From NCBI GenBank assembly GCA_900554835.1, contig USJD01000010.1, positions 1-39,436 of the forward strand: a DNA stretch of 39,436 bases. The letters are read 5' to 3'. The translations under genes and the position numbers were made by a program. Source of the DNA: an uncultured Prevotella sp. (GTDB lineage: Bacteria; Bacteroidota; Bacteroidia; Bacteroidales; Bacteroidaceae). The first letter of the stretch is position 1. Each line of letters begins with the position of its first letter. Under the pieces are notes generated by a model that saw nothing but the letters and a program-made list of their open reading frames with translations, was not told the origin of the DNA and searched no databases. This document shows positions 1 to 9,507 of the stretch, in pieces.

Positions 1-932
1 TTCACCCAGGACGCATCGTCCCAGCTACTTGCGAAATCGTGGATATCGCAGGTCTTGTTAAGGGTGCCAGCAAGGGCGAAGGTCTTGGAAATAAATTCTT
101 GGGAAATATTCGTGAGTGCGATGCAATCATCCACGTAATCCGTTGCTTCGACGATGACAATATCGTACGTGAGGGTGGCGCTAAAGTTGACCCATTGGAG
201 GACAAGAGCGTTATCGATACAGAGTTGCAGCTCAAGGACTTGGAGACTATCGAATCCCAGCTCGCCAAGCAGCAGAAGACAGCTGCTGCAGGCAACAAGG
301 ACGCTAAAGTGATGGTTACCGTTCTGGAGGCTTACAAAGCAGAGTTGGAGCAAGGCAAGAACGCACGTGGCGTTACTTTCGAAAGTAAAGAAGAGCAGAA
401 GGTGGCTCACGATCTCTTCCTCCTCACTACGAAACCAGTACTCTACGTAGCCAACGTAGATGAAGCTTCTGCCAAGAGCGGAAATGAATACAGCAAGAAG
501 GTAGAGGAAATCGCTAAGGAAGAAGGTGCCGAGTGCATGGTTATCGCTGCGAAGACAGAGGAAGACATTGCATCTCTCGAAACCTACGAAGACAAGCAGA
601 TGTTCCTCGAAGAACTCGGATTGGAGGAAAGTGGTGTTAACCGCCTCATCAAGAAGGCATACGCTCTCCTGAACCTTGAGACATTCATCACTGCTGGTGA
701 GATGGAGGTAAAGGCATGGACTTACCACAAGGGCTGGAAGGCTCCTCAGTGTGCTGGCGTCATCCATACCGACTTTGAAAAAGGATTTATCCGTGCAGAG
801 GTCATCAAGTACGACGATTATATCCAGTATGGTTCTGAGGCTGCAGTCCGCGAGGCTGGTAAACTCGGTATCGAGGGTAAGGAATATGTCGTTCAGGATG
901 GCGACATCATGCACTTCCGTTTTAATGTTTAA
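1..932 (+). CDS. ychF: Redox-responsive GTPase/ATPase YchF, 5' end outside the window
   Basis: This is the C-terminal three quarters of YchF (OLA1 family), a TRAFAC-class P-loop protein that prefers ATP and associates with ribosomes. The reading frame is open from base 3, so the gene starts upstream and the Walker A part is missing here. The visible part begins with the switch II/G3 region (VDIAGLVKGASKGEGLGNKF), where YchF has its characteristic residues. It continues through the coiled-coil insert and ends in a TGS domain (AWTYHKGWKAPQCAGVIHTD ... GDIMHFRFNV). The first in-frame GTG at 39 is an internal valine codon, not a start. The stop codon is 2 bases before lgt, so the two are probably co-transcribed. 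Family assignment is secure. Confidence 0.95.
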   Translation, partial: HPGRIVPATCEIVDIAGLVKGASKGEGLGNKFLGNIRECDAIIHVIRCFDDDNIVREGGAKVDPLEDKSVIDTELQLKDLETIESQLAKQQKTAAAGNKDAKVMVTVLEAYKAELEQGKNARGVTFESKEEQKVAHDLFLLTTKPVLYVANVDEASAKSGNEYSKKVEEIAKEEGAECMVIAAKTEEDIASLETYEDKQMFLEELGLEESGVNRLIKKAYALLNLETFITAGEMEVKAWTYHKGWKAPQCAGVIHTDFEKGFIRAEVIKYDDYIQYGSEAAVREAGKLGIEGKEYVVQDGDIMHFRFNV

Positions 933-934
933 TT

Positions 935-1798
935 ATGACAAACCTGCTTAATTATATCGTTTGGGATCCAGATCCTATTCTTGCGCATCTGGGTCCTTTG
1001 ACCATCCGATATTACTCCACTTGCTGGCTTATCGGTTTACTTTTGGGCTATCTGCTCATGCAGCGACTCTACAAGCAGCAGAAGTTGGGCGATGCCAAGT
1101 TTGAGCCTCTCTTCCTTTATATCTTCTTCGGTATTCTGGTAGGTGCACGTCTCGGTCATTGCCTCTTCTACCAGCCTGAGTATTTCCTTACGCAATGGGA
1201 TCACTTCATCGAGATGCTGATACCTATGCACCACATGCCGGATGGCAGTTGGAAACTTACAGGATATGAAGGACTGGCCAGTCATGGTGGTGTATTCGGA
1301 ATGTTTGTTGCCATCTGGCTCTACTGCCGCAACATGAAGGTAAAGGGCTGGGTTGTGCTCGACAATATGGGTATTGTCTCCGGTATTGCAGCCATGTTTA
1401 TCCGTCTGGGTAATCTGATGAATTCAGAGATTATCGGCAAGGTGACTGATGTGCCTTGGGCATTCATCTTTGTTCGTGAAGATCAATACCCTCGCCATCC
1501 AGGACAACTCTACGAGGCCATCGCCTACCTCATCATCTTCTTGCTCATTCTCTTCATCTATAAGAAGAAAGGTCCTAAGAGTGTGGGTACAGGCCTATAT
1601 TTCGGTCTCTGTATCACCCTCATCTTCACCTTCCGTTTCTTCATCGAATATACGAAGGAGATTCAGGTGGCATTTGAGGCTGGACTTCCTATGGATATGG
1701 GACAGATATTGAGTATCCCACTCATTCTTCTGGGAGTTTGGAGCATCGCCTCCAGCTTTAAGAGAGCAAAGGCTCAGGAAGAAAAACAAGAGAAATAG
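935..1798 (+). CDS. lgt: Prolipoprotein diacylglyceryl transferase
   Basis: Lgt is an inner-membrane enzyme that transfers diacylglycerol from phosphatidylglycerol to the lipobox cysteine of prolipoproteins. It is the first step of lipoprotein maturation and is needed, for example, by the SusD-type lipoprotein in this window. The 287-residue protein is full length, with several hydrophobic membrane segments. The family signature is visible as GNLMNSE, with the HGG motif (SHGGVFG) before it and the conserved RHPGQLYEA motif after it. The ATG lies 2 bases after the ychF stop, so translation is probably coupled. The gene converges on mutS and is closed by a strong hairpin at 1943-1986. Confidence 0.96.
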   Translation: MTNLLNYIVWDPDPILAHLGPLTIRYYSTCWLIGLLLGYLLMQRLYKQQKLGDAKFEPLFLYIFFGILVGARLGHCLFYQPEYFLTQWDHFIEMLIPMHHMPDGSWKLTGYEGLASHGGVFGMFVAIWLYCRNMKVKGWVVLDNMGIVSGIAAMFIRLGNLMNSEIIGKVTDVPWAFIFVREDQYPRHPGQLYEAIAYLIIFLLILFIYKKKGPKSVGTGLYFGLCITLIFTFRFFIEYTKEIQVAFEAGLPMDMGQILSIPLILLGVWSIASSFKRAKAQEEKQEK

Positions 1799-1834
1799 GA
1801 CTTGTTTGGGTCTTGTTATGTCATCGCGGATAGT

Positions 1835-1881
1835 AGTATTTACTTTGCCGAGGCAGTAATACTTACTTTGTCAATGCAGTA
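1835..1881. repeat. Imperfect tandem direct repeat, period 23
   Basis: Two adjacent copies share TTACTTTG (1840-1847 and 1863-1870) and GCAGTA at their 3' ends, with a 23-base offset. The repeat lies between the lgt stop and the terminator, in otherwise featureless sequence. No coding potential or function is visible. It could be a small non-coding duplication. Confidence 0.5.
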
Positions 1882-1942
1882 GCATATAGGAACCATTTTC
1901 AATTTTAACCATACAGTTAGAACTGTTTTTCTATAAAATAAG

Positions 1943-1986
1943 AAACTCTCCCTTGCAGGAATCCAATCCTGAACAAGGGAGAGTTT
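1943..1986. terminator. Bidirectional terminator between lgt and mutS
   Basis: A 13-bp perfect inverted repeat (1943-1955 and 1974-1986, arm AAACTCTCCCTTG) encloses a second 5-bp stem (1956-1960/1967-1971). The plus strand continues with a T run after the second arm and the minus strand has an A/T-rich tail, so it can end both converging transcripts. Confidence 0.85.
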
Positions 1987-2014
1987 TTATTTTCAATTCA
2001 TCATTATTTACTTC

Positions 2015-4678
2015 TTATCTTCCCATCAAAATCTTCTTGATTTCATTGAGTTTGTTCAAAGCCTCTACCGGTGTGAGATTATTGATGTCCAAACCCAATA
2101 TCTCATCGCGTATCTGACTCAAAACCGGATCATCAAGCTGGAAGAAACTGAGTTGTACTCCATCCTTCGGTTCATCCAGATGCTGCATATTAGGTTTGCC
2201 GGCAGCACCCACACCCGCATTGTCATCCTCCAGTTGTTTCAGTATAACATTGGCACGATTTACTATGCTACGAGGCATACCGGCTATTTCAGCCACATGA
2301 ATACCAAAAGAGTGCTCGCTTCCACCCGGTTCCAACTTACGCAGGAAGATAACCTTGCCATCCACCTCCTTCACGCTTACATTGAAATTCTTGATGCGAG
2401 GAAAGTTCTTTTCCATCTCATTCAGTTCGTGATAGTGGGTAGCAAAGAGCGTACGTGCTTGCGCCTTCTTGTGCTGATGCAAGTATTCCACGATAGCCCA
2501 AGCTATTGAGATTCCATCATAAGTAGAAGTACCACGTCCTAACTCATCAAAGAGAACCAGAGAACGAGGAGAAACATTATTCAGGATATTCGCAGCCTCA
2601 GTCATCTCTACCATAAAAGTAGATTCACCAAGCGAGATATTATCACTGGCACCCACACGGGTGAATATCTTATCCACCAGACCTACTCTTGCACTCTCGG
2701 CTGGTACGAAACAGCCTACCTGTGCCAGCAGAACTATCAAGGCCGTCTGCCTTAAAAGCGCAGATTTACCGGCCATATTAGGACCCGTAATCATCATAAT
2801 CTGCTGCTTTTCAGTATCGAGCAACACATCGTTTGGCACATATCGCTCACCTAAAGGCAACTGAGTTTCTATCACAGGATGGCGTCCCTGCTTGATGTCG
2901 AGCACCTCAGAATCGTCGATGACAGGACGCACATAGTGGTTTTCTTCCGATGCCTTCGAGAAGGAAAGAAGACAGTCCATACGGGCAATGAGGTTGGCAT
3001 TGATTTGTATCTGAGGAATATACTCTTGCATCGAAGCTATCAGTTCATTGAAGAGTTGGGCTTCGAGAATCAAAATTTTCTCATCGGCACCGAGAATCTT
3101 CTCTTCATATTCCTTCAGTTCCTGAGTAATATATCGCTCTGCCTGAGCAAGCGTCTGCTTGCGAATCCAGTCTTCAGGCACCTTGTCCTTGAAGGTATTG
3201 CGCACCTCTAAATAATAGCCAAATACATTATTATAACCCACTTTCAGGCTGGAAATACCTGTTTTCTCTATCTCACGCTCCTGTATTTTGAGCAGATAGT
3301 CCTTACCATGCCGGCTGATGGAACGCAGATCGTCCAATTCTGCATTGTAGCCATCAGCGATAACATCGCCCTTATTGATAAGCTGCGGAGGATCCGGCTG
3401 GATTTCCTTTGCTATCCGTTCTTTCAGCGTTTCACAGAGATTGAGTTGCTCACCCACTCGCTGCAAGGCTTCATTCTTGGCATGTTGACAAGCCACCTTG
3501 ATTGGCTGGATAGCCTCCAAGGCATGTTGCAATTGCACAACTTCACGAGGCGAAACTCTACCCACAGCCACTTTGGAAATGATACGTTCCAGGTCACCGA
3601 TACGATGCAGTTGATCATCCATCAACTGCTTGAACTCCGGTTCCTTGAAGAAATATTCCACGATGTCGAGTCGTTCATTGATTGGACGCACATCTTTCAG
3701 CGGAAAGACAAGCCAGCGACGGAGCATACGGCCTCCCATTGCCGTTACGGTGCGGTCGATGACATTCAGAAGCGACGAACCATCGTCCTGCATCGGGGCC
3801 ACCAGTTCGAGACTACGGATAGTAAAGCGGTCCATACGCACGAACTTATCCTCCTCAATACGGGAAAGTGCTGTAATATGATTGATTTGGGTATGCTGGG
3901 TAATCTCCAGATACTGCATGATGGCTCCGCTGGCAATGATACCGTTCTTCAGATGTTCTACACCAAAACCCTTCAAAGATTTGGTCTTGAAATGACCGAG
4001 GAGTTTCTGTCGGGCAGTCTGTTCGGTAAAAACCCAGTCGTCCAATTCGTATGTACAGTATTTAGTTCCGAAACACTGTTCGAATTTCTGTTTCATGGCA
4101 CGATCATAAAGCACTTCTTTCGGCTGGAAGTTGCCCATCAACTTCTCCACATAGTCGGGAGTACCTTCCCCTGTAAGGAATTCGCCCGTAGAGATGTCGA
4201 GGAAGCTTACACCACAAGAAGCTTTTCCGAAATGGACAGCAGCAAGGAAATTGTTCTCCTTGTAGTTCAAGACATTATCGTCCATCGCCACACCCGGAGT
4301 CACCAGTTCCGTAATGCCACGCTTCACCATCTTATCCATCTGGCTAAGCCCCTTCTTACCCTTGATTTCCAAGCGTTTCTTCTTTGGATCTTCCAGCTGG
4401 TCGCACACGGCAACACGCTTGCCGGCACGTATCAACTTAGGCAGATAAGTATCGAGTGCATGATGAGGGAAACCAGCCATCTCAGCACCACCTGCCGAAC
4501 CGCCATTATTACGACGAGTCAGGGTAATACCGAGCACCTTGGAAGCCTCTATAGCATCCTCGCAATAAGTTTCATAGAAGTCACCACATCGGAAAAGCAA
4601 CAGTGCCTCGGGATGTTTCGCTTTCATCTCAAAAAACTGCCGCATCATCGGCGTAAGACCTTTATTATCGTTTGCCAT
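2015..4678 (-). CDS. mutS: DNA mismatch repair ATPase MutS
   Basis: MutS recognises mismatches and small loops and recruits MutL. The 887-residue protein is full length. Near the N-terminus, GDFYE carries the Phe-X-Glu mismatch-binding motif of the MutS1 family. The ATPase domain shows Walker A GPNMAGKS (residues 632-639), Walker B LVLFDELGRGTSTYDG and the ATHYHEL signature. The C-terminus (LSFFQL ... ALNKLNEIKKILMG) has the hydrophobic patches typical of the beta-clamp-binding tail. The ATG at 4678 begins MANDNKGLTPMMRQFFEMK, the usual family start. A -7 box lies about 95 bases upstream. No defect is visible. Confidence 0.98.
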   Translation of the reverse strand: MANDNKGLTPMMRQFFEMKAKHPEALLLFRCGDFYETYCEDAIEASKVLGITLTRRNNGGSAGGAEMAGFPHHALDTYLPKLIRAGKRVAVCDQLEDPKKKRLEIKGKKGLSQMDKMVKRGITELVTPGVAMDDNVLNYKENNFLAAVHFGKASCGVSFLDISTGEFLTGEGTPDYVEKLMGNFQPKEVLYDRAMKQKFEQCFGTKYCTYELDDWVFTEQTARQKLLGHFKTKSLKGFGVEHLKNGIIASGAIMQYLEITQHTQINHITALSRIEEDKFVRMDRFTIRSLELVAPMQDDGSSLLNVIDRTVTAMGGRMLRRWLVFPLKDVRPINERLDIVEYFFKEPEFKQLMDDQLHRIGDLERIISKVAVGRVSPREVVQLQHALEAIQPIKVACQHAKNEALQRVGEQLNLCETLKERIAKEIQPDPPQLINKGDVIADGYNAELDDLRSISRHGKDYLLKIQEREIEKTGISSLKVGYNNVFGYYLEVRNTFKDKVPEDWIRKQTLAQAERYITQELKEYEEKILGADEKILILEAQLFNELIASMQEYIPQIQINANLIARMDCLLSFSKASEENHYVRPVIDDSEVLDIKQGRHPVIETQLPLGERYVPNDVLLDTEKQQIMMITGPNMAGKSALLRQTALIVLLAQVGCFVPAESARVGLVDKIFTRVGASDNISLGESTFMVEMTEAANILNNVSPRSLVLFDELGRGTSTYDGISIAWAIVEYLHQHKKAQARTLFATHYHELNEMEKNFPRIKNFNVSVKEVDGKVIFLRKLEPGGSEHSFGIHVAEIAGMPRSIVNRANVILKQLEDDNAGVGAAGKPNMQHLDEPKDGVQLSFFQLDDPVLSQIRDEILGLDINNLTPVEALNKLNEIKKILMGR

Positions 4679-4772
4679 TATATTTTTCTATCTTATTTCT
4701 GAATCTAAAACATTGTCGACAGAACTCTTTTGTTCCCCAAATACAGAGAACGCAGATTCAATATCAGAAATG

Positions 4773-4802
4773 CAAAAATACAAAATATTATCCAAAGGCA
4801 AG
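4773..4802 (-). promoter_or_regulatory. Promoter of mutS
   Basis: On the minus strand TATTTTTG (4773-4780) matches the Bacteroidota -7 consensus TAnnTTTG. A CTTG -33-like element (4799-4802) lies 18 bases further upstream. It would give a 5' UTR of roughly 90 bases. Confidence 0.5.
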
Positions 4803-4817
4803 TTACCTAAAGGTAAC
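4802..4817. promoter_or_regulatory. 16-bp perfect palindrome in the mutS/phosphoesterase divergent region
   Basis: GTTACCTAAAGGTAAC is perfectly self-complementary. It sits at the upstream edge of the mutS promoter and about 50 bases upstream of the -7 box of the divergent phosphoesterase gene. This is the position of an operator that could affect one or both promoters. The operator role is an inference from symmetry and position only. Confidence 0.4.
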
Positions 4818-4866
4818 ATTTAGACATTTTTAAATCAATATCTTCCGTAATCACATGAGAAATGCG

Positions 4867-4874
4867 TATTTTTG
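4867..4874 (+). promoter_or_regulatory. -7 box of the phosphoesterase gene
   Basis: TATTTTTG matches TAnnTTTG. No clear -33 TTG is seen at the expected distance. The box overlaps an in-frame TTG at 4872, which argues against that TTG as the translation start and supports the ATG at 4926. Confidence 0.5.
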
Positions 4875-4925
4875 CAAGATAAAAATGCTCATTCTTATGA
4901 GTCTAAGCTTTTATTAACTGAAAAA

Positions 4926-6785
4926 ATGAAAAGAAAACAGATATATATTGCTATCATATCCCTCGTTTGCTGCACGCTCATTGCAATCGGGGTCACTCTT
5001 CATCTGCGCAATCAGAAGGAGCCTCAGCCTACCGCTGTCAAAGCACCAGATACCCGCAAGAAGAAAACCGTGGCAAAAGATACCATCAAGAAGATAAAAC
5101 CTGTCATCAAGCAGGACTTCAATATCATAGGTACCCTGAGAGATACTGACGGAAAAGGTGTGGCGAACGTCATCGTAAGCGATGGATATAACTGCGTGAA
5201 GACTGATTCGCTCGGAAGATACAAGATGAAACGGGACAGTCTTGCCCGCTTCATCTACTACTGCGTGCCTGCCGACTATGAGATTCCTACCCATTCTGCT
5301 ACAGATCGCACGGCTTGCTTCTACCAGCCAGTATCCAAGAAAAAGAAAATATATGATTTCACCCTGAAAAGACTACCTGGAGGAAAGGAAATCAGTTATA
5401 AGATGATTGTCATCGGCGACCCGCAGGTTACCAATGCCTACAGTCCTTATTATACCTCGCCCACCGACAACCCCATCAAGAAGAGCGACGTAGAGCGATT
5501 TACCACCCAGACGATGGCAGATATCAAGCAGACCATCAGAAGTCTGCCTGCCGGGACTCCCGTCTATGGACTCAGCATGGGCGATGACGTACAGTATTAC
5601 GGAGGCTATAATGCCCACCTGGAGAGGCAGATACGCCAAGCCTTGGGCTCATCAGAGATGCGCCTCTTCTCCGTCATCGGCAATCACGACCAGGACGGAA
5701 AGGCACTCTACAGACGTAAATGGGAGGAAAACTTCGGACCTACAGACTACTCTTTCGACCGTGGTGATGAGCACTTTGTATGCATCAACAACTGTTTTTT
5801 CTATCGTGGGAAAGCCTATTATTCACCAGGCGAACTGAGAGAGCGTCAGATGCGCTGGCTCAAGCAGGACCTCGCCCTCACGCCCAAAAACAAAAAGGTA
5901 GTACTCTGTTACCATATTCCTTTCACCTTCGGAAATGCACCTTTCGGCAAAGCCAAACCTCTTGGCATAGAGAATGAGAAGGGACATTATTCCTCCTCTC
6001 GCCTATCCCAACTTCTGGCACTTCTGCATCAGTTTGAGGGAGGATACGAACTGTTTTGCGGTCACACCCATTTCGCCTGCAACCATGAAATCCGGTATGA
6101 GGGCGAGGATGTGATGGAGCATTGTCATGCTGCAGCATGTGGTAATATCTGGCAATCCAACATAAATATCTGCGGTACACCAAACGGCTATTATGTCTAT
6201 CAGTTCATTGGTACCCGCCTTACCGATTGCTATTATAAGGGCACATTCTGGGATAAGAACAAACAGATGACCATCTTCAGAGCACAGACCGACTTCAATG
6301 GAGAATCGTATGCTGCGGACTGGGGACTTTCCAAAGATAAAGATAAGAATATACTGGTAGCCAATGTCTTTAACGCCGACTCCCACTGGCGGGTTGTGGC
6401 AATAGAAGATGGCAAGGAATACCGGATGCACCGCATCAGCAGCAAAGGTCAGGATGCCTTTGCCGCTGGCTATCATCATAAATACAGCGAATCAGTATCC
6501 TATCGTTTTGTGAGCAAGGGCAACAATTATCTGCTCATGAACCATCTGTATTATTATGTCCCAAAGAATCCAAATGCCAGAATAACAATCAAGGCTTCAG
6601 ACCCTTATGGTCATACATTTACCGCAGAGAGTACCGAAGCGGTCAGTGAGCCTTTCTTCAATTACGCTCACTACTATGAGCAGGAGAATCAGGAATACAA
6701 GAAGGCAAGAAACTCCCTCTTGCGAGATTCTACCATAAATAGGCAGAAAGATTCGACACGGAGTAATCGACATACAAAGCTATAA
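4926..6785 (+). CDS. Membrane-anchored or exported calcineurin-like phosphoesterase
   Basis: The 619-residue protein has a basic N-terminus followed by a hydrophobic segment (IAIISLVCCTLIAIG), so it is exported or membrane anchored. Next come a Lys/Thr-rich linker and a transthyretin-like N-domain (IIGTLRDTDGKGVANVIVSD ... DSLGRYKM) of the kind that precedes metallophosphoesterases in Bacteroidales. The catalytic domain shows the metal-binding motifs in order: IGDPQV, GLSMGDDVQYYG, VIGNHDQ, CYHIPF and CGHTHFACN. The last ~190 residues form the beta-rich C-terminal domain common to this group. Substrate is unknown; phosphomonoesters or phosphodiesters are both possible. I chose ATG 4926 because the upstream in-frame TTG (4872) lies in the promoter -7 box. 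The helicase gene follows after 27 bases, so the two may share a transcript. Confidence 0.88.
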   Translation: MKRKQIYIAIISLVCCTLIAIGVTLHLRNQKEPQPTAVKAPDTRKKKTVAKDTIKKIKPVIKQDFNIIGTLRDTDGKGVANVIVSDGYNCVKTDSLGRYKMKRDSLARFIYYCVPADYEIPTHSATDRTACFYQPVSKKKKIYDFTLKRLPGGKEISYKMIVIGDPQVTNAYSPYYTSPTDNPIKKSDVERFTTQTMADIKQTIRSLPAGTPVYGLSMGDDVQYYGGYNAHLERQIRQALGSSEMRLFSVIGNHDQDGKALYRRKWEENFGPTDYSFDRGDEHFVCINNCFFYRGKAYYSPGELRERQMRWLKQDLALTPKNKKVVLCYHIPFTFGNAPFGKAKPLGIENEKGHYSSSRLSQLLALLHQFEGGYELFCGHTHFACNHEIRYEGEDVMEHCHAAACGNIWQSNINICGTPNGYYVYQFIGTRLTDCYYKGTFWDKNKQMTIFRAQTDFNGESYAADWGLSKDKDKNILVANVFNADSHWRVVAIEDGKEYRMHRISSKGQDAFAAGYHHKYSESVSYRFVSKGNNYLLMNHLYYYVPKNPNARITIKASDPYGHTFTAESTEAVSEPFFNYAHYYEQENQEYKKARNSLLRDSTINRQKDSTRSNRHTKL

Positions 6786-6812
6786 GCATAAAATAACATA
6801 AAGCATAAGACA

Positions 6813-9428
6813 ATGGCAAAGAACAATACCCCAAAAGCTGGCAAGACTGAAAAGAATGCCAAGAATACAGCAACGAGTACAAAGAAAACCACAAAGAAAA
6901 AGAAAAAAGTCAAGGTTTCTCATATCGTTAAACCAGCAGAAATGACTCTGGAAGAATGGCAAATCAAACTTCGCAAACAAGTGACAGAAACAGAACACTT
7001 CAATATCAGTTGTGTAGATGATGAACTTTGCCCTGGCGAATATATCGTTCGCAATCCAGAGAAAAATAACGAGTACAAGGTAGTGTATCGTGGAGCCAAT
7101 AGCGAATGGAATTATTGTTCTTGTATGGATTTCAAAACTTCAAAACTTGGCACATGTAAGCATCTCGAAGCCGTGAAGAAATGGTTTAGTGGAAAACGAG
7201 GTTTACATGTACATCGTGAGCTTCCTCCTTACACCTCTGTCTATCTATCTTACAGAGACGAACGATGCGTGAAGATTCGCATCGGAAGCGAAAACAAGGA
7301 AGCATACGAAAAACTTGCCAAAGATTATTTCGATGAAAAACATGTTCTAAAGAAAGCTGCCTATGCCCATATCGGATCTTTCTTAAAGCAAGCCCGCCAA
7401 ATTAGCGATACATTCAGATGCTATAAAGATGCCATTGACTTTATCATCGACAAACGAGAGAAATCTACAAGAGAGAAGATAGTCAAGACGTACGATGATA
7501 AGAAACTAGATAATCTTCTGAAAGTTAAACTCTATCCTTACCAAAAGGAGGGTATCCGCTTTGCAGCCAAGGCAGGAAAAGCTATCATTGCCGACGAAAT
7601 GGGTCTCGGCAAGACAATCCAAGCCATAGGAACAGCCGAACTTCTAAGAAAAGAAGGACTCATCGGCTCTGTACTCATCCTCTGCCCTACCTCCTTGAAA
7701 TACCAGTGGCGCAGTGAAATCAAAAAGTTTACTGATGCCGAGGTCTTTGTTATAGAGGGAAATCATCTCAAGAGAAAGGATGCCTACAATCGTCCAGAAC
7801 CTTACAAGATTATCTCCTATAATAGTGCCGCCAACGACATTAAGATACTCGGCAGTCTGCAAACCGACATGCTCATCATGGATGAGGTGCAACGCCTCAA
7901 AAATTGGAATACCCAAATTTCCCGTGCAGCAAGAAAGATAGAATCCGATTACTCCGTGATTCTATCGGGTACACCTTTAGAGAATAAACTTGACGAACTA
8001 TACTCCATCGTGGAATTTGTCGATAATTTCCGTCTTGCCCCATACTATATTTTCAAGGAAAACCATATCATCACCGACGAAACAGGCAAAGTATTGGGAT
8101 ACAAGAACTTGAACAAGATAAGCGAAAAACTCAACGACATCCTCATCCGCCGTCGCAAAAAAGACGTGAAACTCCAGATGCCCAAGCGAATGGACAAAAA
8201 TCTCTTCGTACCTATGACAAAGGAGCAGATGGGAATGCATGCAGAATGGCAATTCCAAGTAAGCTTCCTTGTGAAAAGATGGCGCGCCCACCATTTTCTT
8301 TCAGACAAAGACAGAAAGCGTTTACTCCTGTTGTTATCACAGATGCGCATGGTATGCGATAGCAGTTATATTCTCGACCAAAAAACGAGATTCGACACCA
8401 AGGTGGATGAATGTATCAATATTATCAGCGACATCATCAGCGAAGAAGGTGAAAAGGTTGTAGTATTCAGCCAATGGGAACGCATGACTCGCCTCATCGC
8501 CAAAGAACTGGAGAAGAAAGAGATCGGTTATGAATACTTACATGGCGGAGTCCCATCCGAAAAACGTAAGAACTTGGTGGATAACTTCATGAATGAACCT
8601 TCAAGCCGAGTTTTTCTTTCTACAGATGCTGGCAGCACAGGCTTGAACCTGCAGGCTGCCGCTACCATTATCAACATAGACCTGCCTTGGAACCCTGCCG
8701 TTCTCGAACAGCGCATAGGGCGCATCTATCGCCTTGGTCAACAGAATAATATTCAAGTTATCAATCTTGTAGCTCCCTATTCCATAGAACAAGGAATGTT
8801 GGGCAAGTTACGCTTCAAGACTTCCATGTTCGAGGGTGTGCTGGATGATGGAGAAGACTCCGTATTCATCAGCGATGATAAGTTCACCAAGATGATGGAG
8901 ACTGTGAGTGGTATCGTGGAAGAAGTGGAGGAAGCTTCAAATTCTTCCGATGCAGATGCAGAGACTTCTGCTTCCACTATATCCATCGAAGAGGAAGAAC
9001 AACCAAAGGTTTCTCCTAACGAAGAAAACAAGGAAACAAAGGATGAGAATTCTGTAACTTCCGAGGATATTTCTACAAATACAACTGAGGCTGATATACC
9101 AAAGAACCCAGTTGACACAGAATATCTGGAGCCTACAGAAGCCAAGACTTCGGAAAGAAACGAGAACCCAATCAACACCGCTCAACGAGCACAAGGTACA
9201 GGAACATCTCGTCGCACATCTCTACCAAAGGAGTTGGTTGCCCAAGGCGTATCTTTTCTTTCAGGCTTGGCAGAGACCTTGAAGTCGCCAGAGGCGACAG
9301 CGCAACTGGTTGATTCCATCGTAGAGAAAGATGAGCAGACTGGCAAGACATCCATCAAGATTCCTGTGGAGAGCAAGGAAACTGTTGCGAATCTCTTTAC
9401 CCTCATCGGCAAACTATTTGCGAAATAA
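6813..9428 (+). CDS. SWIM zinc-finger SNF2-family helicase
   Basis: An 871-residue Swi2/Snf2-type DNA translocase. Residues 1-35 are Lys/Thr-rich and likely disordered. A SWIM zinc finger follows (CSC ... TCKH, residues 102-117). The first RecA lobe has Walker A DEMGLGKT (261-268), Walker B as DEVQ (357-360) and motif III LSGTPLEN. The second lobe has VVVFSQWERM, STDAGSTGLNLQ and the arginine-finger motif QRIGRIYRLGQ. After about residue 700 comes an acidic Ser/Glu/Thr-rich linker of roughly 110 residues, then a conserved short C-terminal module (from about residue 815) that ends KLFAK. Bacterial members are linked to DNA repair, transcription or defence; the role here is unknown. The last ~100 bases are repeated at 11088-11190, beyond the ATPase gene. 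Confidence 0.9.
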   Translation: MAKNNTPKAGKTEKNAKNTATSTKKTTKKKKKVKVSHIVKPAEMTLEEWQIKLRKQVTETEHFNISCVDDELCPGEYIVRNPEKNNEYKVVYRGANSEWNYCSCMDFKTSKLGTCKHLEAVKKWFSGKRGLHVHRELPPYTSVYLSYRDERCVKIRIGSENKEAYEKLAKDYFDEKHVLKKAAYAHIGSFLKQARQISDTFRCYKDAIDFIIDKREKSTREKIVKTYDDKKLDNLLKVKLYPYQKEGIRFAAKAGKAIIADEMGLGKTIQAIGTAELLRKEGLIGSVLILCPTSLKYQWRSEIKKFTDAEVFVIEGNHLKRKDAYNRPEPYKIISYNSAANDIKILGSLQTDMLIMDEVQRLKNWNTQISRAARKIESDYSVILSGTPLENKLDELYSIVEFVDNFRLAPYYIFKENHIITDETGKVLGYKNLNKISEKLNDILIRRRKKDVKLQMPKRMDKNLFVPMTKEQMGMHAEWQFQVSFLVKRWRAHHFLSDKDRKRLLLLLSQMRMVCDSSYILDQKTRFDTKVDECINIISDIISEEGEKVVVFSQWERMTRLIAKELEKKEIGYEYLHGGVPSEKRKNLVDNFMNEPSSRVFLSTDAGSTGLNLQAAATIINIDLPWNPAVLEQRIGRIYRLGQQNNIQVINLVAPYSIEQGMLGKLRFKTSMFEGVLDDGEDSVFISDDKFTKMMETVSGIVEEVEEASNSSDADAETSASTISIEEEEQPKVSPNEENKETKDENSVTSEDISTNTTEADIPKNPVDTEYLEPTEAKTSERNENPINTAQRAQGTGTSRRTSLPKELVAQGVSFLSGLAETLKSPEATAQLVDSIVEKDEQTGKTSIKIPVESKETVANLFTLIGKLFAK

Positions 9429-9507
9429 GAATATTGTACCTTGCAACCATTTTCCCAACATGGAGAAAATGGTTGTGGAAAGGATAAGGAATAGAGCCAA
9501 AAATATC

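Noticed and set aside
3308..4702. Long open frame (464 codons) on the plus strand opposite mutS
   Set aside because: It runs antisense to a full-length, motif-complete MutS, shows no protein family features and has His/Thr-rich composition typical of reverse-strand shadows.
4872..4925. TTG start adding 18 residues to the phosphoesterase
   Set aside because: The TTG is part of the TATTTTTG promoter element, and the extension would bury the signal/anchor segment.
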